Position numbers and translations under genes: made by a program
In this document: positions 1 to 10,197 of the stretch, piece after piece
Layout: every line of letters begins with the position of its first letter
Position numbering within the stretch: position 1 is the stretch's first letter
Notes under the pieces: generated by a model
Told to the model about the DNA's origin: nothing
The model's input: the letters and a program-made list of their open reading frames with translations, nothing else
Database searches by the model: none
Assembly (NCBI GenBank): GCA_006386115.1
Contig: VFIW01000004.1
Coordinates: 868,001 to 932,000 of the forward strand
Direction: 5' to 3'
Length of the DNA stretch: 64,000 nucleotides
Source: Globisporangium splendens
Taxonomy: Eukaryota > Oomycota > Peronosporomycetes > Pythiales > Pythiaceae

Positions 1-2
1 TG

Positions 3-374
3 ACGGGGTACAACACGCGGTCCAAGTACATGCGCCGCAAGGTGAACCTCTCGACGTTTTCCAGCTACCCGCTGCTGCTCCAGATCTTGGAGAACACCGA
101 GGAAATGTTCCATGAGGTGGAGCGCGACGTGCGCATGGCCACGGCGGTCTCCAACATCAAGCTGGATTTCAACCAGCCAATGAACTCTAGCCCATTCGGA
201 ACTGTTGATACGCCAACGCACATGGTCTCGTCTTCGATGTATCAGACGGCGTCGCCAACGCTCACGCCGCCCAACACGTCGGCGCCGACGCCTCGTTTCC
301 CGGCATCAGTGCTGTGGTCGTCGGAAGACCAGGAGCACTGCCACTACGCGCTCGGCGTCAAGCACGTGCTGTAA
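3..374 (+). CDS. C-terminal end of an unrecognised protein (5' truncated by window edge)
   Basis: An open frame runs in from the left edge to a TAA stop at 372-374, giving about 123 residues. The first half (NTRSKYMRRKVNLSTFSSYPL, then an acidic stretch around EEMFHEVERDV) looks like the end of a folded domain. The rest is a Ser/Thr/Pro-rich tail with many TP and SP pairs, probably disordered and possibly phosphorylated. I do not recognise the family. The upstream part needed to name it lies outside the window. The gene reads in the same direction as the ankyrin gene that follows. Confidence 0.55.
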   Translation, partial: TGYNTRSKYMRRKVNLSTFSSYPLLLQILENTEEMFHEVERDVRMATAVSNIKLDFNQPMNSSPFGTVDTPTHMVSSSMYQTASPTLTPPNTSAPTPRFPASVLWSSEDQEHCHYALGVKHVL

Positions 375-887
375 CTTGGCGTCACCCAGGTCAGCAGCAG
401 CAAAGTATATCAAGCCTGCAACAGCTTTGACAGGTGTTTGATCGACGCGAAGTGAAAGAGAGGAGAGTATTTTTACAAGAATGGAGAAATAGCAGACAGT
501 GTCGGACAAAAACTACGTAGCGCGCGATGAAGGAAGACGAGAAGATGACCGACAATGGAGAGGCCCATTAGAACGCAAGTGCCCCCAGCAGCAGCAGCAG
601 CTACCAGCAGAACACGCGTTGTGTACTATAACTTAAAGCGTAATGTATATTGACCTTCGTGTTTTCTTCTCTTGCATCTTGTGGGTTTCCCATCACAGGA
701 CTTTCTTTTTGCATCCATTCGTTTGCTTGGAATCCATTTTGAATCTGAGTCGAGCTGTCAGAATCCAAACAATCGAAACCCAAAACAAACTACTCGTACT
801 TTATCGGAGCATGCCTCTCTTAAATCCGATTCGATTAATTTGGGCATTTCTTCCATCCGATCCCCTCACATGCGCATTTGAAGCATC
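375..887. other. Intergenic stretch, no gene seen
   Basis: About 510 bases separate the stop of the first gene from the first exon of the ankyrin gene. A short CAG-rich run lies near 586-608. The ORFs here are short and lack recognisable composition. It probably holds the 3' UTR of the upstream gene and the promoter of the ankyrin gene, but I can name no specific element. Confidence 0.4.
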
Positions 888-2544
888 ATGGCGCAATTAC
901 TACGAGCAGCAGGTGCGTGTCGGCGCATCTAGCGATGAGCGTGAGGGCGCTGATACTGCGAGCCGCGCTATACGAGTAAGAGGTTAAATGCCTATGTGTG
1001 TATGCTGACGTCGTGCATGCTGTCTCTCCTGTTGTCTGCGTGTTTGGAATAATCCTCTTGGGGAGCAGGAAATGGCGATCTGGACAAGGTGATCGAGCTC
1101 CGCGATCAATGGAGCCACCAGAACAAAAAGGGTGAAACAGGTACGCCCACACATACACATCCACGCGCTTCCTTGTAGTATTCCCTCTCTGTATCCTTAT
1201 ACTCACTCTGGGTCTTGGGGGATATCAAATATGATTGTGTGTGCAGCCCTTCACATTGCAGTGATGGAGGATCAGCTGGAGATCGTCAAGCACCTCGTGA
1301 GCAACGGCGCGCCGCTGAACATGCAGGACAGGAAGAACAAGTTCACACCGCTGATGCTCTGCCTCGCGCAGCAACCACCGCATTTCGTGGAGATGCTGCA
1401 AGCGATCTTGAAAGGGAAGCCGGATCTGAGTGTCCAGGACTCAACTGGCCAGACCATCCTGCATCTCTGTGCGCGTGCGTATATCCTGCGTTTTAGGCTC
1501 TTGAGAGTATTCGGTGAGAATCTAATGTGTATTGTTTCTTGGTGGTGCTAATCAGAGTATGAGGAAGAGGAAGCCATGGAGGTGATTTTGAGGGCGAAGC
1601 CTAAAGTGGACGCTCTGGACCCCAAGAAGATGACGGCACTTCACGTCGCGGCAGGCAAAGGAAACCTGGAAATCGTCAAGCTTTTGGTCAGAAGTTACCT
1701 CAGATTTGCGCGTGTCACGTTTACTTTGTTGCGCTGACAGTTGATTGTTTTTGTGAAGGTGGAACGCGGTCACGCGAACGTGAATGCTGTGGATGCAAAG
1801 GGAAACTCGCCTCTGTACGTTCGCAACTATGATTGTTTATCGCCCTACACCAGCATTCCTAACATTATGCATTCCTAAAGTCACTGGGCGTGCATTGGCA
1901 ACGGAAGCGACTTGGTCCCACTGATCGAGTATTTGGTGTCAAAGGTATGTTCAATCTACCCCGAGTTTGCTGCCAGTGCGGTGACTCCATGTGCCATTCT
2001 TTTTCTATGTTGTAGGATGCGAAAGCTGTGCCAAATGGGTTTGGCAACTCTCCTTTGCACGCCGAAGCGATGCACTGCGATACAAACGCAGCGTGGCCAA
2101 CGGCTGCTGCCCAAGCGCTGATTACTGCGTTCCCAGACCTCGCAGGTGAGGCGAACAAGAACGGCCTCACGGCTCAGCAGACGTTTGACCAGGGGATCGA
2201 TGCCGAGGAGCCAGCTACCGCAAAGGAGGACGCCAAGGCGAGTGCCAACAGTTCGCAAAAGACCAAGCGCGATCTATCAGGAGCCACCAATGAGGAATTT
2301 TTGGAAACTGTAGCGGCTGCGCGAGCAGGTGCGTCTGTGTCTTGATGGTCTGTATTTGAGTACTTGAGTCTCACGCAGTGAGCAATGGATTCTCTGGAAC
2401 TTTGGCACAGCTGCGATCGCGCGCACGAAGAAGAAGGCGACCAAACAGCCGCAACCAGGCAACGGCGGACTCGGTCCTGCTGTCTGGATTGCGATCGTCC
2501 TCGCGCTTCTCGCCGTGCTCTACTCGGTGCTGTTCTCGTCGTGA
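888..2544 (+). CDS. Ankyrin-repeat protein with C-terminal transmembrane anchor (8 exons)
   Basis: The exons that close in phase are 888-912, 1069-1140, 1247-1474, 1556-1686, 1759-1814, 1881-1944, 2016 to about 2328/2332, and about 2369/2379 to 2544, giving roughly 350 residues. The spliced protein starts MAQLLRAAGNGDLDKVIELR and shows successive ankyrin units: TALHIAVMEDQLEIVKHLV, TPLMLCL, TILHLCA, TALHVAAGKGNLEIVKLL, SPLHWACIGNGSDLVPLIEYL, then a unit starting NSPLHAEA. Before the stop a hydrophobic helix (VWIAIVLALLAVLYSVLF) follows a Lys-rich stretch (ARTKKKATK), which is the layout of a tail-anchored membrane protein facing the cytosol. Ankyrin repeats bind other proteins, so the partner cannot be deduced. 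The last intron has two possible boundary pairs, 2329-2368 or 2333-2378, and I cannot choose between them. Confidence 0.8.
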
Positions 2545-2976
2545 GATTGGAAAGTTCTTGGAAATGGGTTGAAAATCCAAGTAAATGTTCGTAACATTGA
2601 GTTTTGCACACTGTCATGTTGTTCCAATCGATGCTAAGTTCGTATCATAAAACACTTTTTGACAAATTTCTCTATACTTGCATCTTTGTCTCCTGCAAAT
2701 ACCATCTGCACGATTGTGCAACATACAACTGTCTGATTATTTGAATAAACTCTTGTAATTGCATAAACATTGACTGAACTTTGAGGAGTTGTATGCGTTT
2801 CGGGAGCATCTACGGTAACAATTGCTGGTTGCCAACAGTGCTGCTTTTGGAAGGCGCTTCCAGTCATTCGCGTCTCTCGCCGGAGCTCAATCGACCGACT
2901 GATTGGCGCGCTCGCTGCCTGCCTGCCCAGCCACACTCACTCACACTCTGTAGTACACATATACACAACGCACAGC
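2545..2976. other. Intergenic region upstream of the helicase gene
   Basis: About 430 bases with no credible ORF. It should contain the 3' UTR of the ankyrin gene and the helicase promoter. The 40 bases before the helicase start are CACTC-rich. No TATA box or other named motif is convincing. Confidence 0.4.
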
Positions 2977-5900
2977 ATGGATGACGATCTCGACCTCTTC
3001 AGCGCGTTCGACGCGTCGGAGACGCTGACCGCGGACGAGAAGACCGCGACGACGGCTGCCAACAAGCGCAAGAGCGCACCTGCGACCACCACAAGCGATG
3101 CCGCCGCATCCTCCCCGCCAGCGAAGAAGCAGGCGCAGGACGCCGCCAAACCAGGAGATGATAGCACTACTGCTGCTGTGGAAAAGAAGAAAGAGCCGAG
3201 CTCGACAGACGTGAAGATCGTCGAGGGCAAACACATTGACGCGACGCCCGCAGAGGCCGCGAATGGTGAGGCCAACAAGGTGGTCGCGACGGGCACCACG
3301 GCCAAGAACCTCATCTCGTTCTCCGTGTACCCGCCAGACTACGAGGTGAAGAGCTGCGACGGCGCGTCGAAGGCGAACCCGGCGAAGACGTACCCGTTCA
3401 CGCTGGATCCGTTCCAGCAGCAAGCCGTGGACTACATTGAAGCCGGCGAGTCCGTGCTCGTGTCGGCGCATACGTCGGCCGGTAAGACTGCCGTCGCCGA
3501 GTACGCGATCGCCAAGTCGCTGCGCGACAAGCAGCGCGTCATCTACACGTCGCCGATCAAAGCGCTGAGTAACCAGAAGTACCGCGACCTAGAAGAAGAG
3601 TTCGGTGACGTGGGTCTGATGACCGGTGATATCACGATCAACCCGTCGGCGACGTGTCTGATCATGACGACGGAGATCCTGCGAAGCATGCTCTACCGCG
3701 GCTCGGAGGTGATGCGCGAAGTCGCGTGGGTGATCTACGATGAGATCCACTACATGCGCGACAAGGAGCGTGGTGTCGTCTGGGAAGAGAGTATCATCCT
3801 GCTGCCGCACAAGGTGCGCTTCGTGTTCTTGTCGGCCACGATCCCAAACTCCAAGGAGTTTGCCGGCTGGATCTGCCACATCCACCACCAGCCGTGCCAC
3901 GTCGTGTACACGGACTACCGTCCAACCCCATTGCAACACTACGTGTTCCCTGCGGGCGGCAATGGCCTCCACTTGGTCGTGGACGAGAAAGGCAAGTTCC
4001 GCGAAGACAACTTCCAGAAGGCGATCGCAACGCTCTCGGCCTCGGCCGCGACCAACGAGGGCGAGTTGGAGTCGTACGGAAGCGGCAACAAGCGACGCAA
4101 GGGCAAAAGCGGCGGCAACCCGAAGAAGAAAGTGGGCACGGATGTGTACCGTATCGTGAAGCTCATCATGGAGCGTCAATACGACCCCGTGATCATTTTC
4201 TCGTTCAGTAAGCGCGAGTGCGAATCCTACGCACTGCTGATGTCCAAGCTCGACTTTAACACCGAGGACGAGAAGCTCATGGTCGACCAGGTGTTCAAGA
4301 ATGCCATGGACTCGCTCTCGGACGACGACAAGACGCTGCCGCAGGTAGACTCGATCCTGCCACTGCTGCGTCGCGGTATCGGCATCCACCACGGCGGTCT
4401 GCTGCCAATTTTGAAGGAAGTGATTGAGATCATGTTTGCTGAGGGGCTGCTCAAATGTCTTTTCGCGACCGAAACGTTCTCCATGGGGCTCAACATGCCT
4501 GCGAAGACGGTCGTGTTCACCAACTGCCGCAAGTACGACGGCAAGGACTTCCGCTGGATCACGTCGGGTGAGTATATTCAGATGTCGGGTCGTGCCGGTC
4601 GTCGTTCGCTCGATAGCCGCGGTATCGTGATTCAGATGCTAAGCGAGCAGATGGAGCCGCAAGTCGCGAAAAGCATCTTGTACGGCCAAGCTGATCCGCT
4701 CTTCAGTAGCTTCCACTTGGGCTACAACATGCTGCTCAACTTGCTGCGCGTCGAGGACGCCGACCCGGAGTACATGATCAAGCAGTCGTTCCACCAGTTC
4801 CAGAACGAACAGGCCGCACCGGCGCTCGAGGACGCGCTTGAGCGTACGCGCGAGGAACGCGACCAGATCGTGATCAAGAATGAAGAAGAGGTCGCCGAGT
4901 ACTACTACCTGTCGCGCTCGCTCGTCAAGTTGAAAGAAGAGTTTTTGTCGATTCGCAACAAACCAGACTACGTCGTGCGGTTCCTGAACGGAGGGCGTCT
5001 CGTGAAGATATACAGCAAGCTGGACGGAGATGAGAGCAAGCGATGGGACTGGGGCGTGATCGTCAACTTCACGACCAAGAACGCCAATGACTCGACGTCG
5101 GCGAACCCGGACACGATCGTCCACGTGCTGCTCAACTGCGCGAACACGCCGACTTCGAAGGCAACGGTGGATGGCGCGAGTCCTGAGCTGCCGTCGCCTG
5201 CACCAGCAGGTACGATGGGTCTGATATCGGCGACGAACTGCGAGATGAAGATCTGCCCCGTGCCACTGGAAATGTTGGACCTAGTCTCGTCCTTGCGTGT
5301 GTACATCCCAAAGGACCTGCGCACGCTCGAGAGCCGCCAAGCCGTGGGCAAGTCGGTCAAGGAAGTGCTTCGCCGATTCCCTCAGGGTGTGCCGCTGCTG
5401 GATCCACTGGAAGACATGGACATTAAGGATGAGCAGTTTGCGCGTGTTATCAAGAAGATCGCCGACACGGAGGAAAAGGTGAAGGCGTCGGTGTTCCATG
5501 CCGCCAAGGACAAGGACTCGCGATTCGCGCTGTACAATCTGAAGATGGAGAGCGAAGCCAAGATGCGCGAGCTCGAGCGCCAGATCAAGGAGTCCAAGTC
5601 CCTGGTGTTGCGTGACGATCTGCGTCGACGACGCCGCGTGCTGCGGCGATTAGAGTTTGTCGGACAGGACAGCGTGATCCAGCGCAAGGGCCGAACGGCG
5701 TGCGAGGTGTCGACGGCCGACGAGCTGCTCGTGACCGAGATGATCTTCAACGGCCAGTTCAACGACCTGTCCGTGAACGAGACGGTGGCGCTGCTGAGCT
5801 GTTTGATCAACACGGAGAAGCAGAAGGAAGGCCAGAAGCCGCCTGCCGCCGAGAGTTTGGAGGCGCCGGTGCGTCAGTTGCGCGAGACCGCGCGCCGCAT

Positions 5901-6204
5901 CTCCAAGGTGATGCAGGACGCCAAGATCGCGATCGACATAGACGAGTACGCCGAGTCGTTCAACACGAGCCTCGTGGACGTCGTGATCGCGTGGTGCGAG
6001 GGCGCCAAGTTTTCGCAGATCTGCAAGATGACGGACTCGTTCGAAGGCACCATCATTCGGTGTCTGCGTCGACTCGAGGAGCTCCTGCGGCAGCTTACGG
6101 TCGCCGCGCACACGATCGGTGATGTGGACCTGGAGAAGAAGTTTGAGGAGGGCGGCAAGAAGCTCAAGCGCGACATCGTGTTTGCAGCGTCGCTGTACTT
6201 GTAA
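2977..6204 (+). CDS. MTR4: Mtr4/Dob1-type DExH RNA helicase of the nuclear exosome
   Basis: An uninterrupted 1,075-residue ORF, close to the usual length of Mtr4. After a low-complexity Lys/Ala-rich N-terminus (residues 1-110) come the Ski2-like helicase motifs: AHTSAGKT (motif I, 164-171), DEIHYM (motif II, from 255), SATIPN (motif III, from 286) and QMSGRAGRR (motif VI, 535-543). FQNEQAAPALED follows, marking entry to the arch region, and the C-terminal helical domain includes GAKFSQICKMTDSFEGTIIR, typical of the DSHCT domain. Mtr4 unwinds RNA and feeds it to the nuclear exosome as part of TRAMP-like complexes, acting in rRNA, snRNA and aberrant transcript processing. Ski2 is the closest alternative, but the length, the N-terminus and the C-terminal sequence favour Mtr4. 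There are no introns, unlike most other genes here. Confidence 0.95.
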   Translation: MDDDLDLFSAFDASETLTADEKTATTAANKRKSAPATTTSDAAASSPPAKKQAQDAAKPGDDSTTAAVEKKKEPSSTDVKIVEGKHIDATPAEAANGEANKVVATGTTAKNLISFSVYPPDYEVKSCDGASKANPAKTYPFTLDPFQQQAVDYIEAGESVLVSAHTSAGKTAVAEYAIAKSLRDKQRVIYTSPIKALSNQKYRDLEEEFGDVGLMTGDITINPSATCLIMTTEILRSMLYRGSEVMREVAWVIYDEIHYMRDKERGVVWEESIILLPHKVRFVFLSATIPNSKEFAGWICHIHHQPCHVVYTDYRPTPLQHYVFPAGGNGLHLVVDEKGKFREDNFQKAIATLSASAATNEGELESYGSGNKRRKGKSGGNPKKKVGTDVYRIVKLIMERQYDPVIIFSFSKRECESYALLMSKLDFNTEDEKLMVDQVFKNAMDSLSDDDKTLPQVDSILPLLRRGIGIHHGGLLPILKEVIEIMFAEGLLKCLFATETFSMGLNMPAKTVVFTNCRKYDGKDFRWITSGEYIQMSGRAGRRSLDSRGIVIQMLSEQMEPQVAKSILYGQADPLFSSFHLGYNMLLNLLRVEDADPEYMIKQSFHQFQNEQAAPALEDALERTREERDQIVIKNEEEVAEYYYLSRSLVKLKEEFLSIRNKPDYVVRFLNGGRLVKIYSKLDGDESKRWDWGVIVNFTTKNANDSTSANPDTIVHVLLNCANTPTSKATVDGASPELPSPAPAGTMGLISATNCEMKICPVPLEMLDLVSSLRVYIPKDLRTLESRQAVGKSVKEVLRRFPQGVPLLDPLEDMDIKDEQFARVIKKIADTEEKVKASVFHAAKDKDSRFALYNLKMESEAKMRELERQIKESKSLVLRDDLRRRRRVLRRLEFVGQDSVIQRKGRTACEVSTADELLVTEMIFNGQFNDLSVNETVALLSCLINTEKQKEGQKPPAAESLEAPVRQLRETARRISKVMQDAKIAIDIDEYAESFNTSLVDVVIAWCEGAKFSQICKMTDSFEGTIIRCLRRLEELLRQLTVAAHTIGDVDLEKKFEEGGKKLKRDIVFAASLYL

Positions 6205-7023
6205 GAGAGCAACGACCGTCCATGCTGCTAGCTTGGGCTACAGACATCGTGTTAGACACGTATATTTTGCTCTAAAGTGAACGTGCCTGTTTTGTTTCTG
6301 ACTGTTGGCATCCGTGATCTCTTTTCGTATTCCATCGCGTGGGCTTGCTGTCATGCACGCTCTCGAAGCTCATTGCAACCATAGGCTTTTGATAGAGCTA
6401 CCGTCCAAAAAGCTGTGCCACAAACGGAGACTAGAGCATGCACATGCAGCGTGGATACTGTACCAAGTGCGCCAAAGTTCTGTAAGCATAGCATTGATTC
6501 GGTGTCTTCGATGGATCAAGTGATCGACACGCACGCGCCACTGGACGAGGTTCGTCGTCAGCGCTGCTGCGTGCGAGGGAGTCCCTCGTCGTGAGGTGCG
6601 TCGTCTGCGCAGCGTTGCTCTCGTTCGCGCAGGAGAGAATTGGAGGAATGGCGACGTAAGCAGCATCCCAGCGAGTCCCACTTTACACAGATGCACTGGT
6701 TGATGTCGTGGCTGCGCACTGGCTCATCTGGTTCACTCTCGATATGCAACTCCACAGGTCTGTCTTCATACAAACCCAAGTAATTTGCCTCCACTTGGAC
6801 ATGTGTTGTCAATGCAGTTTATGCAAGAGAAGAGGCTGGTCTCGAATGATCTGCTGACATCACGTCATCTGGCTTGACGCCTTTCGAAAATGAGACCTTC
6901 CTGCCTGTCTACCAAGCTGCAGATTGCAGGAATCCCCAGCCTGTGGAGATCGCCCAAGGCTGCACAGAACGGAAAGCGCTCGCTCCTGCTCGCTGCCTCC
7001 TTCATAGCTTCCCCCCAGCAAAA
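6205..7023. other. Intergenic region between the helicase and the first alpha/beta hydrolase
   Basis: About 820 bases with only short, composition-poor ORFs. The in-frame stretch before 7024 could extend the hydrolase N-terminus by 50 residues. It reads like untranslated sequence, so I treat it as 5' UTR. Nothing else is recognised. Confidence 0.4.
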
Positions 7024-8019
7024 ATGGCGGCAATTTCGAGCGAATCCCGGCTCGAACGCCACATGAACTCCAAGTATGCGGCCAAGCACATCTACAGCGA
7101 CGCGCTCATCCAAAAGACCAAGCTGCCTGGCTCCAACGTCACGCTGGCGTACGTGGTGCACGAATCCGAGTCGCCTGCCGCGGCGTCTTCCCCAGAGGAA
7201 GAAGTTCGCGTCGTGCTCATCATGGGGTACTCGTACCGCAAAGAGGAGTGGGCGCCAACCGTCGATGGACTGCTGACAAAGTGGCAGGAGTCTGGAAATA
7301 CCGCCAAGTTGAAGCTGCTCTCGTTTGACAACCGCGGGTGTGGCCACAGTGACGCGCCGTGGGGACGCTACTCGACCAAAATGCTCACAGACGACACCTT
7401 GGCGTTGATGGACCATCTCGGGTGGCAAAAAGCGCACATCGTTGGCACCAGCATGGGTGGCATGATCTCCCAGGAGCTCGCGCTCAAGTGCCCTGAGCGC
7501 GTGCAGTCGCTGTCCTTGGTGGTCACGGCGCGAGGCAAGTTCTGTCCGGATTACTCGGCGCTGGGACCGATCATCAAGTCTACAACCTCCACGGATGTCG
7601 AAGTGATCACGAGCAACGTCGTATCGTTCCTGTACCCTGCGGCGTTCTTGGACGCTCCAATCGGCGGCAGCGGCAAGACCAACCGAAGTGTCGTGCACGC
7701 GTACCACAAGACGGGGTCTGCGGCTCGCGGACCGCCTGGCACGGCAGGCACACTGGGCCAAACCTCGGCGCTGATTTTCCACTTTGTCGACGACGACCGA
7801 CTTCGCCAAATCCGGGACCACGGGTACCCGATCCTGATCGTTGGCGCGCAACAGGACCTGGCGATCAACGTGTCGCACTTCCTGCACTTGAAGGAGACGC
7901 TAGCGGCGAGCCACACCACGTCAGTCAACTACGAAGACGCTGGCCACGCGGTATTTCTGCAGCACATTGACGAGCTCGCGAACGACATCCTTGGCGTGAT
8001 TCGTCGTGCGAGTAAGTAG
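7024..8019 (+). CDS. Alpha/beta hydrolase, intronless copy (paralogue 1)
   Basis: A 331-residue single-exon gene. VVLIMGYSYRKEEW and LLSFDNRGCGHSDAP fit the oxyanion and strand regions of alpha/beta hydrolases. The nucleophile elbow is GTSMGG, preceded by the usual buried strand (AHIVG). The likely acid is the Asp in ILIVGAQQDLAI, and the likely His is in YEDAGHAVFLQ. Substrate and pathway cannot be inferred. I chose the ATG at 7024 because it matches the start of the two paralogues better than the upstream in-frame ATG at 6874. The paralogues on the minus strand (8405-9532 and 34353-35476) have an intron inside the codon for the residue before the nucleophile Ser-Met-Gly-Gly. This copy lacks it, so it either lost the intron or arose by retroposition. 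It is convergent with paralogue 2. Confidence 0.85.
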   Translation: MAAISSESRLERHMNSKYAAKHIYSDALIQKTKLPGSNVTLAYVVHESESPAAASSPEEEVRVVLIMGYSYRKEEWAPTVDGLLTKWQESGNTAKLKLLSFDNRGCGHSDAPWGRYSTKMLTDDTLALMDHLGWQKAHIVGTSMGGMISQELALKCPERVQSLSLVVTARGKFCPDYSALGPIIKSTTSTDVEVITSNVVSFLYPAAFLDAPIGGSGKTNRSVVHAYHKTGSAARGPPGTAGTLGQTSALIFHFVDDDRLRQIRDHGYPILIVGAQQDLAINVSHFLHLKETLAASHTTSVNYEDAGHAVFLQHIDELANDILGVIRRASK

Positions 8020-8404
8020 ATATGGCAGTGAGAGCTGTGGTAATTGTTTATATGATACGTATTTTTGTGCTGCACTACTCATTATTGTACCGACTGGTGC
8101 TCTCATGGGGCAACAAACTGAGACTAAGGACTAGCGATCACCTTGAAAAGCTCTATCGTCCGCTCGATTGTTAGAATGCAAGATAGGCTAGGGCTGCTCT
8201 CACCCATCACCACGCGCACTGTTGGAAGCTTCATCGTATTGACTTGGCTTCTGTGTATTGCAATGCATCTCATTTTATCAAAACATGGCTTCGTAATACT
8301 GCACTCTCCACTTAACTTGTTGGTGCCTCAATAGCATTCACCTCGTGGCAGGTTCTCGAAACCCGCAACGCTTCATTGTTTTATTTGCCGACAAATTTCG
8401 CTAC
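8020..8404. other. Convergent 3' region between two alpha/beta hydrolases
   Basis: About 385 bases lie between the stop codons of two convergently read genes. No ORF with plausible composition is present. It is expected to hold both 3' UTRs. Confidence 0.4.
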
Positions 8405-9532
8405 TTACAGGTTGGAGCGCTGGAAAGTCGTGACAAGCCCGTCCGAGACCTCTTCAATGTACTGGATCGTCACTCCGTGGCCGCCGTTGTTGAAGAACAG
8501 CGTGTGCACGTGGTCAGCATCCATACGCTCTTTCAGAATAATTGACTCGATCGGAGGGATCAGGATATCCTTCATGCTGCCAATGAGCAGGACGGGAAAC
8601 CCCGACTTCTTGATCCCAGCCAAGCGCTCGTCGGACACAAAGTGCGTGCGAATAGCGAGCAGTTGGCCGAGGATGCCGAAAATGCTCGGCTTCACGCGCT
8701 CGGCGCGCTTCTCCATGTGGAACTTGAACACCGTGTCGTACACCGTCTCATTGGTCTCAGTCATTCGGCTTTCGCGGATCGCGTCGAGTGGATACAACAT
8801 CTCGATCAAGTTTGTCACCGCCTCCACGGGGTCCGACGAGAAAGTGGACTTGCGCATGAGGGCAGCCGCCTGTGGGGGCGTCGTGTGTTTCCCGCGCGTC
8901 GTGACCATCAGAGACAGCGACTTCACTCGCTCGGGAGCGATCGATGCGAGCTCCAGCGAGATCATGCCGCCCATACTGAGCATGGAACAACAGAACAAGA
9001 AGGTTAAATCATGTGAGAGTTGATTGATGCAGGCAACCATTTAAGAGCCAAGTATGTTTTCACAAACGTACCTGATGCCGACAATGTTGGCAGACTCCCA
9101 ACCGACAACGTCCATCAACGCTAGTGCATCTTGCGCCATTTGACTGGTCGTGTACCGCCACCACGGTGCGCTGGTGCCGCCAGTTCCGCGATTGTCGAAT
9201 GCCAGGATCTTGATATTTGTCTTCTTCTCCGCCGACTGGTTCTCGTACTTCTCCAACAGAAAATCGATCACCGCTGCCCACGATTCCTTGGGCTGCAAGA
9301 ACCCCATAATGAGCACCACACAGTCTTCTGGGATCACGCCATCGACGCCATCCCCACACTTGAACGACGTGCCGTGAAGCGTGTACTCGATGGTGATACC
9401 CGTGGACACGTTGGCCGTGCGCAGTTGGTCCTTGCTGAAGTACTTGGGGGCCGAGTTGAGCGCGTCGAGTTGGCGCTGCGTGCTGAGACCTCTGGCCGAG
9501 ACCATCGGGACGTTGCTGTTGCTGTGCACCAT
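8405..9532 (-). CDS. Alpha/beta hydrolase, two exons (paralogue 2)
   Basis: Exon 1 is 9532-9072 and exon 2 is 8975-8405, with a 96-nt intron (GTACGT donor). The spliced protein is 343 residues. The intron splits the Ser codon of the nucleophile elbow, giving NIVGISMGGMISLEL after joining. Other landmarks are VVLIMGFLQPKESW, LAFDNRGTGGTSAPW, a likely acid Asp in VLLIGSMKDILIPP and a likely His in NNGGHGVTIQ. The substrate is unknown. Exon 1 is almost base-for-base the same as exon 1 of paralogue 3 at 35476-35016, whereas exon 2 is clearly diverged between the two. The left end of the retrotransposon nest begins about 380 bases upstream of the start codon. Confidence 0.88.
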
Positions 9533-9910
9533 CGTCTGCTACTGCGAGCGACGGCAAGTTGAAGAATGAGCCGAGCTGAGGAGAGACGCTCAGTGGGAAA
9601 TGGAACCAAATGGAACACAAGGAATGAAGCTGTTGACGCTATCGTACCCATTGTGTCATCATCATCAGGTTCAAGTCGGTCTCAAACCTTCACTCTGAGA
9701 CCCTCTCAAAACTGATTCCAATTTCTGAGTCTGTCGTGACGACCATCACTCCTGCATTCAAGATGCAAGTTCGCACTAGAAGAGCACAGCAATGTGTGTG
9801 TTGAGACGAGTCTGCGCGCCACTCCGGACTGGAGAAACACGATGTGAGGCTCGCGTGTGCTGCACCATCTCCAACTGGAAGTGCAAGACTTTGTGGGTCT
9901 TGAGGCACGG
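9533..9910. other. Upstream flank of paralogue 2
   Basis: About 380 bases between the hydrolase start and the copia target duplication. They should include the hydrolase promoter. No named motif is seen. Confidence 0.35.
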
Positions 9911-9915
9911 ATGCC
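9911..9915. repeat. Left target-site duplication of the copia element (ATGCC)
   Basis: ATGCC directly precedes the copia left LTR, and the same five bases directly follow the right LTR at 34055-34059. The exact match 24 kb apart shows that everything between was inserted as, or later into, one copia element. Confidence 0.85.
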
Positions 9916-10124
9916 TGACAGAATACCGGTACTGTGTTCAGTATCTGGGAAAGGTCTCGATAATTGTCATGTGGCAGTTGGTGGTGAGCGAGAGGACCAG
10001 GAGTGGTCTGCATGTATGTGCAGGGGGCTCGCCACACAGATGGCGAGCCAGTCTCCAAAAATAAGTCTCTGTAACAAGTTGCGTGTCTTTAAGTGCAGCA
10101 ACAGGGTGAGTGCGATTTCCAACA
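9916..10124 (+). repeat. Copia left (5') LTR, 209 bp
   Basis: Starts TGACAGAATACC and ends TTTCCAACA, so it has the TG...CA ends of LTRs. It pairs with 33848-34054. The sequence just inside (GGGTTGTGAGCCC) would be the primer-binding site, but I could not match it to a tRNA. Confidence 0.85.
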
Positions 10125-10197
10125 GGGTTGTGAGCCCAAAGCTGTGTGAGCTTGCACCACCGAAGACTTGCTCACTAGAAGACTATTTACAGGTACC

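Noticed and set aside
3589..4392. 267-codon minus-strand ORF inside the Mtr4 gene
   Set aside because: It mirrors a well-supported helicase frame with strong third-position GC bias. The translation is Arg/Val/His-rich and shows no domain.
6865..7887. 340-codon minus-strand ORF antisense to alpha/beta hydrolase paralogue 1
   Set aside because: Shadow of the hydrolase frame, with typical antisense composition (His, Arg, Val) and no motif.
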